Assembly: GCA_966128725.1 (NCBI GenBank)
Contig: CBHYLN010000071.1
Coordinates: 1 to 27,142 of the forward strand
Source: JAFDZV01 sp966128725
Lineage (GTDB): Bacteria; Bacteroidota; Ignavibacteria; OLB7
DNA length: 27,142 bases
Direction of reading: 5' to 3'
The stretch's first letter is position 1; each line of letters opens with the position of its first letter. A program made the translations under genes and the position numbers. Under the pieces are notes generated by a model. It did no database searches. It was given only the letters and a program-made list of their open reading frames with translations, and was not told the origin of the DNA. This document shows, piece after piece, positions 7,939 through 15,605 of the stretch.

Positions 7939-9690
7939 TTACTTTGCACGCTCGAAGCGAATCGACCGTGAACGCCCCAGCGACAGCAACATCGCGCTGG
8001 CGGCCTTGCCCCTGCCCGCCTGTTCGAATGCCGCCTGGGGCATGAACTCGCGGTCGCCCTGGAATGCGCCCGGTTCGCCACCGCTTATCGGCGAAAGGTT
8101 CGCGGCGCCATACCGCGGATGCACCGCCATCAGCGAATCGTTCACCAGCTTTACGGTGATCGTGGTTTCAAGCTCCGGCGAGTAATAGCGCCCGGCGTAC
8201 AATGCAAGCTGTTTGGCGGTCACCACCGTCGGTTTGATGCGCGTGGCCTGGTGATCGCCGCCCTGATGCAGCACCAGGCGATCGAAGCGCCCACCCGCCC
8301 CGCGTTGAAATGTCAGCGATGCGTTTACACTCACAAGCGTGAACGTGGAATCGGAGGTTGGCGTCAGCTCCACCGGCGGCTGGCCGGTCAACTGTGCATA
8401 ATAACGCCCGCCGCTGCGGCGGAACGTCATCACAAGGTCCGGAGCTTCCTCCAACCGGTAGTCGCCGGCCAGGGCATCAAACGCGGCATCGGCGATCGGC
8501 ACGGCAACCGCGGCAGCCGGTTGGGCGGGCGCGGCGTTCGTGGGCGCCGCGATGCGGTGCGGCAGAAGCACGCGAAGCACTCGGTTGGCCAGTCGCGTGG
8601 GATTCATGTCGCCGTCGTTGCCGAGCACAACCACGGTAAGATGTTCCGAGGGCACCCGTGTAATCTGCGAGCGATATCCGCCGAAGGCGCCACCATGCTC
8701 AACCACCGGCACCCCACCCAGGGTATCATGAAACAGGCCCAGCCCGTACTGAATCATCTGCCCGTTGCTCAACGCCGCAGGCTGCTGCAGCGCATTCACC
8801 AGCGCGCTGCCACCAACCGTTGGGTTGTAGAAGTTGCGATCCCAGGCAAGCAGATCCTCCACCGTGGTCATCACGCCGCCGTCACCGTTCTGCTCCCAGT
8901 TGGATACGTCACGGCGGATCGTGCCATCCTCCCGGGCGCTGTAGCCGATGGCACGGTTGGGCACGATTGCCGTATGGTCGTCAACAAAATCCGTGTGCTC
9001 CATGCCCAACGGCGTAAAGATGTGCTGCCGCGCGAACTGACGAATGGAGACCCCGCTGACGCGTTTCACGATCACCGACGCAAGGAAATACCCGGTGTTG
9101 CTGTATTGAAAATCCGTGCCGGTTGGGAAGTCCAGCCCCTTCTGCAAGGCCACAAGCCGTAGCGCGTCGGCATCGGTGGAGACGTCGTCCATGCCATAGC
9201 CGGCCATCGCAAGCAGGCCCAGGTAGTCGCGCAGGCCGCTGGTGTGCGTAAGCAGATGACGGATGGTGATACGCGCCCCGTAGTCCGGCATCTCCGGCAG
9301 ATACCGCCGGATGTCGTCGTCCAGCGACAGCTTTCCCTGCTGGGCCAGCAGCACGATGCATGCGGCGGTGAACTGCTTGGACATGGATCCGATGTCGAAC
9401 ACCGAGCCGGGCGTGATCGGAAGCGAATGCTCCAGATCGGCAATGCCGTAGCCGCGCGCAAACACCAGCGTATCATCGCGGTACACGCCAACGGCACACC
9501 CGGGCACGCCGGGTTTGTTCCACTGAGCAAATAACGAGTCCACACGTTGCACCAGCGAATCGGGAAGGGTGTGGGCGGCCGCGCGTCGCGGGAGCAGGGC
9601 GATTGCCGCCAGAACCATGGTGGCGACGATTGCCTGGAAGAACCAATTACGGAACGGTGTCACTGCCATCGGTAGGGGGGTAATGTTCAT
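7939..9690 (-). CDS. Exported serine hydrolase, beta-lactamase/DD-peptidase (class C-like) family
   Basis: This 583-aa protein has all three active-site motifs of the penicillin-binding serine hydrolase family: S102-M-S-K105 (SxxK nucleophile and base), Y196-S-N198 (YxN) and H332-G-G334 (the KTG-equivalent HGG). A signal peptide is visible (hydrophobic segment about 17-33, cleavage after AAA at 37-39), so it acts in the periplasm. Residues from about 385 to the end form an added beta-rich domain of the DUF3471 kind often attached to these enzymes. Such proteins are mostly peptidases or esterases of small substrates and are often annotated beta-lactamase without conferring resistance; the substrate here is unknown. 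No clear ribosome-binding site was found; the ATG at 9669 is an alternative start. Confidence 0.88.
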   Translation of the reverse strand: MNITPLPMAVTPFRNWFFQAIVATMVLAAIALLPRRAAAHTLPDSLVQRVDSLFAQWNKPGVPGCAVGVYRDDTLVFARGYGIADLEHSLPITPGSVFDIGSMSKQFTAACIVLLAQQGKLSLDDDIRRYLPEMPDYGARITIRHLLTHTSGLRDYLGLLAMAGYGMDDVSTDADALRLVALQKGLDFPTGTDFQYSNTGYFLASVIVKRVSGVSIRQFARQHIFTPLGMEHTDFVDDHTAIVPNRAIGYSAREDGTIRRDVSNWEQNGDGGVMTTVEDLLAWDRNFYNPTVGGSALVNALQQPAALSNGQMIQYGLGLFHDTLGGVPVVEHGGAFGGYRSQITRVPSEHLTVVVLGNDGDMNPTRLANRVLRVLLPHRIAAPTNAAPAQPAAAVAVPIADAAFDALAGDYRLEEAPDLVMTFRRSGGRYYAQLTGQPPVELTPTSDSTFTLVSVNASLTFQRGAGGRFDRLVLHQGGDHQATRIKPTVVTAKQLALYAGRYYSPELETTITVKLVNDSLMAVHPRYGAANLSPISGGEPGAFQGDREFMPQAAFEQAGRGKAASAMLLSLGRSRSIRFERAK

Positions 9691-10107
9691 GACTTGGGAT
9701 TGGACGTTGTTGCCTGCCGAGAGGAATCACCCGGTGGCAATCGAGATGCCGCGATCCGGATACCACGATCCGGACCCGGCGATTCGCGCGCACCGGCCGC
9801 CAGACCATGCCCGGCGGGGCCTGCACGGCGGCCTGCGGCGTTCGCGTCGATTCCCTACGCGCCATGGTCCGCGAAGATTCAACACACCGGCAAGCGTCGC
9901 ACAATTCGGGAAAAGAATCCTCGATGGTGATCTCAGGCATATCGCCGCCTTCGGGAATACCCCACACGCAGTACGGCCATGTGGATCACACATGGCCGTA
10001 CAATCAAGCGCTGGCACCATCGGCGTTGTGCCGCCGAAACGTGCGTTCGCCATCGGACCGGAACACCGCATCGCGCGGCGCCGGAGCATGTAGCATCGCA
10101 ACACCTA
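9691..10107. other. 417-bp intergenic region between two minus-strand genes
   Basis: The region holds the hairpin at 9971-10001 and presumably the promoter of the serine hydrolase gene. A minus-strand reading frame starting at 9940 (MPEITIEDSF, about 97 codons, overlapping the hydrolase start by 44 nt) has a GAAGG-like box before its ATG. It shows no recognisable domain and turns Arg-rich in the second half, so I do not call it as a gene. Confidence 0.4.
9971..10001 (-). terminator. 13-bp perfect hairpin downstream of the Cys-rich gene
   Basis: GTACGGCCATGTG pairs exactly with CACATGGCCGTAC around the loop GATCA. It lies 107 nt past the stop of the minus-strand Cys-rich gene. There is no U tract. 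The likely role is transcription termination or a 3' end structure. Confidence 0.55.
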
Positions 10108-10524
10108 TCAGCAGATCGGGCAGAGCTGCGAGGGCTCGACCTTGATAACCCAGCAGCCGTTCACGTCGAGCACCACAAAGGCGTCAACACAGCAGCCGGG
10201 CGCCATACAGATACAGCTGACGGGATTTGCGGCATCAACAAGCACGTAGTTGCCGTTGCAATCCTGCAGATAGAACGCATACTTGGCAGTGCACGGCACG
10301 GGAAACAGGCCACCGCCCGGTGCGATCGCAAGGCAGTTAAGACCGGTGACATCCTTTACACAGATGTTGACCGTGCAGTTGATATTCGGGTCAACCTTCA
10401 GGTAGACATTGGCGCAGTTGCATGGGGTCTGGGCCAGAGCCTGGCTGCTGGTCACGATGGCGGCGATCGTCATGATGCCGAGCATGAGAACGAATGTGCG
10501 GAGAGGGTTGGCATGATTGCTCAT
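10108..10524 (-). CDS. Small secreted cysteine-rich protein (14 Cys)
   Basis: This 138-aa protein has a clear Sec signal peptide (MSNHANPLRTFVLMLGIM and on, cleavage after ALA near residue 31). The mature part is about 106 residues with 14 cysteines, arranged as CNC, NCTVNIC, NC, PC, DC, SCIC, GCC, GC and a terminal CPIC. That even number suggests a disulfide-rich extracellular or periplasmic protein, though metal binding is also possible. I recognise no family. The ATG at 10524 is chosen because GGAG lies 8 nt upstream; that box sits inside a 12-bp palindrome. The longer open frame to 10755 is Arg/His/Ser-rich and lacks coding character. Confidence 0.72.
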   Translation of the reverse strand: MSNHANPLRTFVLMLGIMTIAAIVTSSQALAQTPCNCANVYLKVDPNINCTVNICVKDVTGLNCLAIAPGGGLFPVPCTAKYAFYLQDCNGNYVLVDAANPVSCICMAPGCCVDAFVVLDVNGCWVIKVEPSQLCPIC

Positions 10525-10536
10525 TGGAGTACTCCA
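10525..10536 (-). promoter_or_regulatory. Ribosome-binding site embedded in a perfect 12-bp palindrome
   Basis: TGGAGTACTCCA is its own reverse complement and abuts the ATG of the Cys-rich gene. On the minus strand it supplies the GGAG ribosome-binding sequence. It could be an operator for a dimeric regulator or simply chance; no second copy was seen. Confidence 0.4.
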
Positions 10537-10887
10537 GTGGTTGATGGATACGTTTATTCCCATCGCATACATGCGCCAACAATTGCGTTGGGCATGGCAC
10601 GGCCATGCACGCAATGCCGATGCAGCGCTGCCGCGATGGGAGTGATTTGGAATGCTGGTTACTGTTACCCGCTGGCGAAGCGTATCGGTATTGGCCCGCA
10701 CGGTTTCATCGCAATTGCTGTTGCACGCCGTTGCGACTGTGGCAGGCAGCATCAAACAGCCATACCGGCCCTGCCGCTCTCCGAGCCATTACCGCGCAAT
10801 GCCGTTGTGGATGGTTGCGAATATCGGTCGCCTGACACACGTCGCGGGAGTACATCTTTGGGTATCCCCCCGCCCGGCAGTGTTTTC

Positions 10888-10901
10888 GGCGGTTATCATT
10901 A
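10888..10901 (+). repeat. 14-mer GGCGGTTATCATTA, first copy
   Basis: The same 14 bases occur at 12804-12817, where they overlap the end of a terminator hairpin. Here they follow CCCGGCAGTGTTTTC and precede AACGCCGGG, so a GC-rich inverted repeat (CCCGGC...GCCGGG) encloses them. Confidence 0.55.
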
Positions 10902-11394
10902 ACGCCGGGATCAGCACGGTGGCTTGAAAAAAAAAAAATTATACGGCAGGCTAACAAACGCGCATGATGCGTGTTACTACAAGCATGAACGACATTCCCG
11001 CCGGCCAACCCATGAAATACAATCGTTCGTAGTATCAACAGGAAATCGACTACCAACCCATATCACGTTGCACCACACCGACCACAGTACCCACGCGCAT
11101 GGCATCGCCATGTCGCCTTTGGATTCGTGAAAATCCCGACCAATACACATGCACAATCGTGCTGGCGGCAACACGCCGCATTCATGGTATTTCCATGCCC
11201 GGACGCCCGGCCCCGAACACCGGCATTCGTACACACAACAGCGCGCAACAACGCGGTCGACTGCCCGTGCCGGAGATTGGCATGCGGAGATGAGTCAGCA
11301 TCACAGCATAACAGTACACATGCGCAGCATCGGGACAGTCCCTGAACAGCGCACAGGCCGCCATACAGGGCCGCCGAATACATAACCAGCACAA

Positions 11395-11413
11395 CCGGGC
11401 CACGCAGGCCCGG
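11395..11413. other. Small GC-rich hairpin upstream of the lipoprotein cluster
   Basis: CCGGGCC and GGCCCGG are separated by ACGCA. The hairpin lies about 110 nt before the ATG of the truncated lipoprotein gene. Its function is unknown. Confidence 0.35.
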
Positions 11414-11521
11414 CGATTGAGAATTCCCGGCGCAAACAACATTCTCTGCCTTTGCGCATCGTGTATGCACGCGATGGAGGGTAGCGCTATATGCTCCAAT
11501 TATCACTGGGAAGGCAACTCC

Positions 11522-11749
11522 ATGCGAAGTGCAATCATGCTCACCACGGTTTGTGCGATTGGGTTTATCCCGTGCAGTGGCAACACCAATTATCCCGCCT
11601 CAGCCAACCAGCAAACAGGGGGCATGATTCCCGTATTGGCAAACGCGTGTGCGCATCAGGTTCCATTCGCCAGCATCGACCACTGCCCGATTGGCGGCGC
11701 AACCGTCCGCATGCCGCCTGCGCAAAGGCAGCCGAAACAAATTTCTTGA
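11522..11749 (+). CDS. Short lipoprotein-like protein, truncated paralogue of the next gene
   Basis: This 75-aa product has a signal-like N-terminus (MRSAIMLTTVCAIGFIPC) that parallels the downstream gene (MKVAIMGAAVCALALVLTSC). Both then share a Cys-containing block: CAHQVPFASIDHCPIGGAT here against CAHPVSFSGIDHCPIGSAT there, 14 of 19 identical. After this block the frame ends within 14 codons, so it lacks the roughly 210-residue main domain. The ATG follows a good AAGG box, and the DNA differs mostly at silent positions, so the short form has been kept for some time. It may be a decayed duplicate or a genuine short protein. Confidence 0.62.
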   Translation: MRSAIMLTTVCAIGFIPCSGNTNYPASANQQTGGMIPVLANACAHQVPFASIDHCPIGGATVRMPPAQRQPKQIS

Positions 11750-11764
11750 ATCACCAACAACGAT

Positions 11765-11790
11765 GGGCTGCGTGGAGAGGCACGCAGCCC
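11765..11790 (+). terminator. 10-bp perfect hairpin after the short lipoprotein gene
   Basis: GGGCTGCGTG pairs with CACGCAGCCC around the loop GAGAGG, 16 nt after the stop. No U tract follows. It separates the short paralogue from the full-length one. Confidence 0.6.
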
Positions 11791-11890
11791 GGAATCCCGG
11801 CGCATCAATAACCCAAACGCCAGCGAAAGCACGTGCCGTGTGGCGCGAGGGGTATGTCATGTCCTCTAATAACAATCCAAGGAGTATCTG

Positions 11891-12724
11891 ATGAAGGTAG
11901 CAATCATGGGCGCCGCAGTCTGTGCGCTCGCACTTGTGCTTACGTCGTGCGACGACGGGAACAGCAACCCCGCAACCACCTTCCAGCCGGGCAACGGCAA
12001 AAGCCCGGAACTTGCGGCGTCATGCGCCCACCCGGTTTCATTTTCCGGTATCGATCATTGCCCAATAGGCAGCGCCACGTTGAACGCGCTGCCGGGGAGC
12101 CTCGATGTCACGGGCTTCTCAGCCACGGATGGTGTTGCCAGCGATCTGGCGAACGCTACGGACTGGTCGCAATCGGGCCGCACGAATTTTGATGCGGCAG
12201 GTAATTCGCGCATTGAATATCGCGCAATAAGCGGGGGCGGGGTAAGCAGCTCCAGCATGATTCAGCAGATTGGCACATCCCACGTTTATGACGTGTGGTC
12301 CGACTTCACAGGTGGCCTCAGCATGGAGTACACGGTGGAATTGTCGTCGGGCGGCGTGGTTGTGGCGTCGCAGAGCAACGTTGACGGTAATGCCAGAACA
12401 CAGATCGAGTTCTCGCCCGTCCTTCGCGCCGAGAAAGGCCAGGCTGTGGCAACGTTTGGCGAATGGATCCAGTACATCGAGCTCTTCAAGGTGTACGGTG
12501 GGCTGACCGCGCATCCGGGGGCATGTTCGTTTGGGCTGAGCGCACCATCCGGCACAACGTTCCCAAGCGTTCGGCTGCCAAACGGCAATTCCTATACCGG
12601 AATCGATAAGGTCGAGATGATCGAGACAACCTCCCCAGGTCACTATCCATATCACGACTTCCAGCGCATCGACGTGCTCGGCACCATCGCTTCGCTGTCG
12701 GTATCAAGCGAATCGGCCCACTAA
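11891..12724 (+). CDS. Orphan lipoprotein with IDHCPIG motif, 277 aa
   Basis: A typical lipoprotein signal is present (lipobox LTSC, Cys20), followed by a Ser/Asn/Pro linker, so it should be anchored in the envelope. The conserved N-terminal block of the mature protein is CAHPVSFSGIDHCPIG (about 44-59). The rest is rich in predicted beta strands with Ser, Gly and Val (GGLSMEYTVELSSGGVVVAS), compatible with a beta-sandwich. I recognise no family and assign no function. The ATG is well supported by AAGGAG at a 6-nt spacing. It follows its truncated paralogue and precedes a cytochrome oxidoreductase gene, with a terminator-like hairpin between, so it is likely transcribed alone. Confidence 0.75.
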   Translation: MKVAIMGAAVCALALVLTSCDDGNSNPATTFQPGNGKSPELAASCAHPVSFSGIDHCPIGSATLNALPGSLDVTGFSATDGVASDLANATDWSQSGRTNFDAAGNSRIEYRAISGGGVSSSSMIQQIGTSHVYDVWSDFTGGLSMEYTVELSSGGVVVASQSNVDGNARTQIEFSPVLRAEKGQAVATFGEWIQYIELFKVYGGLTAHPGACSFGLSAPSGTTFPSVRLPNGNSYTGIDKVEMIETTSPGHYPYHDFQRIDVLGTIASLSVSSESAH

Positions 12725-12766
12725 TCAACGGGTCGTTCGACAGTAACGGCAGCACATCGACGTTTA

Positions 12767-12805
12767 CCAGCCGCGGCGCGCAATCGCGATGCCCGCCGCG
12801 GCTGG
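12767..12805 (+). terminator. 12-bp perfect hairpin after the IDHCPIG lipoprotein gene
   Basis: CCAGCCGCGGCG pairs exactly with CGCCGCGGCTGG around a 15-nt loop. It begins 43 nt after the stop. It is followed by CGGTTATCATT, a mildly T-rich stretch that is part of the 14-mer found also at 10888. Confidence 0.65.
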
Positions 12806-12817
12806 CGGTTATCATTA
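12804..12817 (+). repeat. 14-mer GGCGGTTATCATTA, second copy
   Basis: This copy is identical to 10888-10901. Its first two bases are the end of the terminator stem, so the word may be a conserved 3'-flank of terminators in this genome. Confidence 0.55.
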
Positions 12818-12864
12818 CCGGCGCGCGCAATTGTCTTGAGTGCCCTTGCATGGAGATAACGAAC

Positions 12865-14238
12865 ATGAAGATCAGCTCGCGGATCATGATTCTCGGCCTT
12901 GCGTTGGCGGCAACCACCCTCCTGTGCGTGGGCCAGCTTCCACCGATGCTCGGCACCGCCGGACCATATGCCATTCCCGATAGCGCCGAGGCATTCCCCG
13001 GCGGCGGCACGTCCGTTCGTGACACCGGCATCAGGGCGTTCGGGCGCTCGCCGATGAACATGAGCCGCGACCGATGGCCGGCGTTTCTGGAGGGCAAGGA
13101 GGTGTTCGATCGCGACTGGCTTCGCGGCGCGAAAGGCGTCTCGCCAATCGGACCATTGTTTTCGTCGACATCCTGCGATGGGTGCCACACGAAGGACGGC
13201 CGAGGGCATCCGCCGCTGGCGACGGGCGAACAGCCGGAGTCGATGGTGGTGCGACTGGCGCACCTGGGAGATGCGCGCGCGCAATCGCCCTACGGGGCGC
13301 AGTTGGATTATCGTGCCACCAAGGGCGCGATGGCCGAAGGTACCGTGGCGGTTGCCTATCAACTGGACACCGGGTATTTCGATGACGGCACACCGTACCA
13401 ACTCCATCGCCCGGTGTATTCGTTCCGAAACCTGACGCACGGCGCGCTGGACTCCGCGTACCAGTATTCACCGCGCGTTGCGCCAGCGAATTTCGGCATG
13501 GGCCTGCTAGAAGCGGTTGCCGAGCGCGACATCCTGGTGCATGCCGATCCGGATGATCGCAACCACGACGGCATCTCCGGCCGCCCCAATGTTGTTACCG
13601 ACCTCGCGACCGGCGCGCAACGGATCGGCCGATTCGGATGGAAGGCCGCACAGCCGACCATCGAGCAGCAACTGCGCACAGCCTTGCTCAACGACATGGG
13701 CATCACCTCCCAGCCGATCAACGATTCGGTTGCAGCACCCGGCTCCGCACGCCCGGAGATCACCGCGGCCGAGCTGCGATCGCTGCTTTATTACGTAACG
13801 CTTATCGCGGTACCAAACCGCCGGGCATTCGACGATCGGCAGGCACTGCGCGGCCAGGCAACGTTCACCGAGATCGGATGCGCGGCATGCCACACACCGG
13901 CCATGCGGACCGGAACGCTTGGCGGATATCCGGAGGTGTCGGAGCAACGCATCTTCCCCTACACCGATCTGCTTCTGCACGACATGGGCGATGCGCTGGC
14001 CGACGGCTTCACCGAAGGGCTTGCAACCGGGAATGAATGGCGCACACCGCCGTTGTGGGGCATCGGCCTGGTACCGACCGTGAGCGGGCACTCGCGATTC
14101 CTGCACGATGGCCGGGCCTGGAGTATCGAGGAGGCCGTGTTGTGGCACGGCGGCGAGGCCGCACACGCACAACAACGCTATCGAGCCCTTTCGCCGGCCG
14201 ACCGCGCGGCAGTGCTGGCGTTTCTGCGTTCGATCTGA
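12865..14238 (+). CDS. Di-heme oxidoreductase, DUF1111/DHOR family (cytochrome c type)
   Basis: This 457-aa exported protein has two c-type heme-binding motifs, CDGCH (104-108) and CAACH (339-343), so it needs the cytochrome c maturation system. Other family landmarks are DRNHDGISGRPN (231-242, likely calcium loop), RIGRFGWKA (253-261), DLLLHDMGDALADG, EWRTPPLWGIG and FLHDGRA near the C-terminus. Proteins of this family are often called thiol oxidoreductases; the physiological substrate is not established, and peroxidase-like or electron-transfer roles are considered. A signal peptide spans about residues 1-24. The start at 12865 is preferred to 12850 because GGAG lies 9 nt upstream of it. 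No imelysin-like partner gene, common elsewhere, is in the window. Confidence 0.92.
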   Translation: MKISSRIMILGLALAATTLLCVGQLPPMLGTAGPYAIPDSAEAFPGGGTSVRDTGIRAFGRSPMNMSRDRWPAFLEGKEVFDRDWLRGAKGVSPIGPLFSSTSCDGCHTKDGRGHPPLATGEQPESMVVRLAHLGDARAQSPYGAQLDYRATKGAMAEGTVAVAYQLDTGYFDDGTPYQLHRPVYSFRNLTHGALDSAYQYSPRVAPANFGMGLLEAVAERDILVHADPDDRNHDGISGRPNVVTDLATGAQRIGRFGWKAAQPTIEQQLRTALLNDMGITSQPINDSVAAPGSARPEITAAELRSLLYYVTLIAVPNRRAFDDRQALRGQATFTEIGCAACHTPAMRTGTLGGYPEVSEQRIFPYTDLLLHDMGDALADGFTEGLATGNEWRTPPLWGIGLVPTVSGHSRFLHDGRAWSIEEAVLWHGGEAAHAQQRYRALSPADRAAVLAFLRSI

Positions 14239-14388
14239 CAGGCGCCGTGCCATCAGCTTCGGCACCACAGGCATGCGGCCGCGCTCGCGTGTTTGGCGCG
14301 CCGTTTTGTATGTTCGCGCTGTGCCATTCCCCAGGTGCCAAAATCAGGATGCACCGGCCCATTCCCCTTCCCCTCGCACAGTTCACGC

Positions 14389-14426
14389 GCATGCACATTC
14401 CCATTCACGCATGCGAATGTGCATGC
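14389..14426 (+). promoter_or_regulatory. 12-bp perfect inverted repeat in the 5' leader of the 103-aa gene
   Basis: GCATGCACATTC pairs exactly with GAATGTGCATGC across a 14-nt spacer that itself contains GCATGC. It ends about 20 nt before the AGGAG box of the gene at 14462 and lies 150 nt after the cytochrome stop. It may be an operator, a leader structure or the terminator of the upstream gene. Confidence 0.5.
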
Positions 14427-14461
14427 CGACGCAATCAATCACATCAACGCAGGAGCAGGGT

Positions 14462-14773
14462 ATGCCGCCAGAGAATCCTTTCGATCTTGGGCCGGGCGAA
14501 ACAAAGCTGTTCAAGTACGACGGCGAAATGGTTCCCAACCAGATCATTGTCACCAATCTCAGCGCCGACACCCACGTGCAATTCATCCTCCGCGATGAGC
14601 ACATGGAAATTGGCTGGAACTATTTTGAGTCGATCGACCGTAACGGGGAGGCATCCGTCTGGGTGAACTTCCCGACGAACATATTTCGTGTCATCAATCA
14701 GGGAACAACCAGCGCCAGCCTGAATGTGGGCGGCGACGGTATTTTCCCGTATACACCCGGCACAGGGCAATAG
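14462..14773 (+). CDS. Hypothetical protein, 103 aa, beta-rich
   Basis: The ATG follows AGGAG at a 6-nt spacing, which makes this small frame credible. There is no signal peptide, unlike its neighbours. The sequence alternates strands and turns (KLFKYDGEMVPNQIIVTNL, THVQFILRDE, NIFRVINQGTTSASLNV), compatible with a small beta-sandwich or jelly-roll domain. I do not recognise a family. A GC-rich hairpin follows at 14847-14869. It sits between a periplasmic oxidoreductase and an outer-membrane enzyme but nothing ties it to either. Confidence 0.65.
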   Translation: MPPENPFDLGPGETKLFKYDGEMVPNQIIVTNLSADTHVQFILRDEHMEIGWNYFESIDRNGEASVWVNFPTNIFRVINQGTTSASLNVGGDGIFPYTPGTGQ

Positions 14774-14846
14774 ACCCAGAACAACAGGACCAGGGCAGCC
14801 GGCTGACAGCCGTTGGCGTGGTTGCCCGACGCCGTATTCAGGCAAC

Positions 14847-14869
14847 GGGCGTGCCGGCATGGCACGCCC
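14847..14869 (+). terminator. 9-bp perfect hairpin between the 103-aa gene and the PagL-like gene
   Basis: GGGCGTGCC pairs with GGCACGCCC around the loop GGCAT. It lies 74 nt after the upstream stop and 28 nt before the next ATG, with no U tract. It is either a terminator or a leader structure of the PagL-like gene. Confidence 0.5.
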
Positions 14870-14897
14870 CGCGCATCCGCGGACACATCGATCGGCA

Positions 14898-15605
14898 ATG
14901 AAACGAATCACCCTTGCGTTCGCCTTTCTCACCCTGGCGTTGGCGCCGTGTTGCCGGGCACAGTTCTGGTACGGCGACCATTGGTACGATAACCCGCTCG
15001 GGTTCGCGCCGGTGGAGCTTCACACCCGCAACGCATTCCTTATCCCGGCGCTCGCTGTTGGCGTGTGCCTTCTGCTGACCCCACGCGATTCCGCCCATAC
15101 CGGACGGATGGTGTTGTTCAACGAGGCCGGGCCATCGTGGGGATACAAGTATCCGTACACCTCGATGTTTCAGAACAACGTTGGCGTGCAGTGGTATCTG
15201 CGGCAGTGGATGTCGGTTGGCTTCGACATCGGGTTGTACCTGCCCCGCGACCAGTTCAACAACACCGCGGGCATCGTGCTGCGGCCGTTTGCACGGTTCC
15301 TTCCGGTGAACAACGAACGGTGGCGACTGTACTTCGAATCGGGCGGCGGCTTCGTGTACTTCGCCAACCAGTTCCCGCTACCCACCGACCAGGATGCCCG
15401 GCTGGGCACCAACCTGAATGGCGCAACCCGGTATGGCCTTGGCGCGGAGATCAATCTGGACCACCACACCGCCGTGATGCTTGGCGCACGGCATGTACAC
15501 GTTTCCAACGGCAATACGCTGGGCGCCGAGCGCAACCCTTCGCACGACAGCAACGGGTTCTTCCTTGGCGTTTCGTATGCGCCCGGCGCCGGCATGGATC
15601 GCTGA
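14898..15605 (+). CDS. PagL-like lipid A 3-O-deacylase / acyloxyacyl hydrolase family outer-membrane protein
   Basis: This 235-aa protein has a signal peptide (hydrophobic residues 4-17, cleavage after CRA about 21) and then alternating aromatic strands ending in GFFLGVSYAPG, as in small outer-membrane beta-barrels. The segment ARHVHVSNGN (198-206) matches the PagL active-site pattern with His201 and Ser203; an acidic partner could be Glu211 or Asp217, though the spacing differs from the characterised enzyme. PagL removes an acyl chain from lipid A, which changes surface charge and immune recognition. An extra hydrophobic stretch (FLIPALAVGVCLLL, 47-60) before the barrel is unusual. The ribosome-binding site is weak; the start is set by the signal peptide. 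Confidence 0.72.
   Translation: MKRITLAFAFLTLALAPCCRAQFWYGDHWYDNPLGFAPVELHTRNAFLIPALAVGVCLLLTPRDSAHTGRMVLFNEAGPSWGYKYPYTSMFQNNVGVQWYLRQWMSVGFDIGLYLPRDQFNNTAGIVLRPFARFLPVNNERWRLYFESGGGFVYFANQFPLPTDQDARLGTNLNGATRYGLGAEINLDHHTAVMLGARHVHVSNGNTLGAERNPSHDSNGFFLGVSYAPGAGMDR

Larger units (their letters stand above)
10537..11521. other. About 985 bp without a convincing gene
   Basis: All open frames here are short, lack usable ribosome-binding sites and give low-complexity Arg/His/Cys-rich translations. The region contains a run of 12 A (10927-10938), the 14-mer GGCGGTTATCATTA (10888-10901), and a small hairpin at 11395-11413 (CCGGGCC, loop ACGCA, GGCCCGG). It must hold the promoters of the minus-strand Cys-rich gene and the plus-strand lipoprotein cluster. 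A decayed gene or a noncoding RNA cannot be excluded. Confidence 0.5.

Noticed and set aside
6677..8185. Long plus-strand open frame (502 codons) over the SUMF1-like gene
   Set aside because: It overlaps a gene with clear family motifs in another frame and its translation is Arg/Gly/His-rich with no domain, typical of a shadow frame in high-GC DNA.
9647..9940. Possible small minus-strand gene starting MPEITIEDSF
   Set aside because: The first 20 residues look plausible, but the rest is Arg-rich and overlaps the signal peptide region of the serine hydrolase gene; no homologous pattern was recognised.
11063..11506. Minus-strand 147-codon frame with many cysteines
   Set aside because: There is no ribosome-binding site, no signal peptide and no coherent pattern; the Cys content comes from GCA/TGC-rich DNA.
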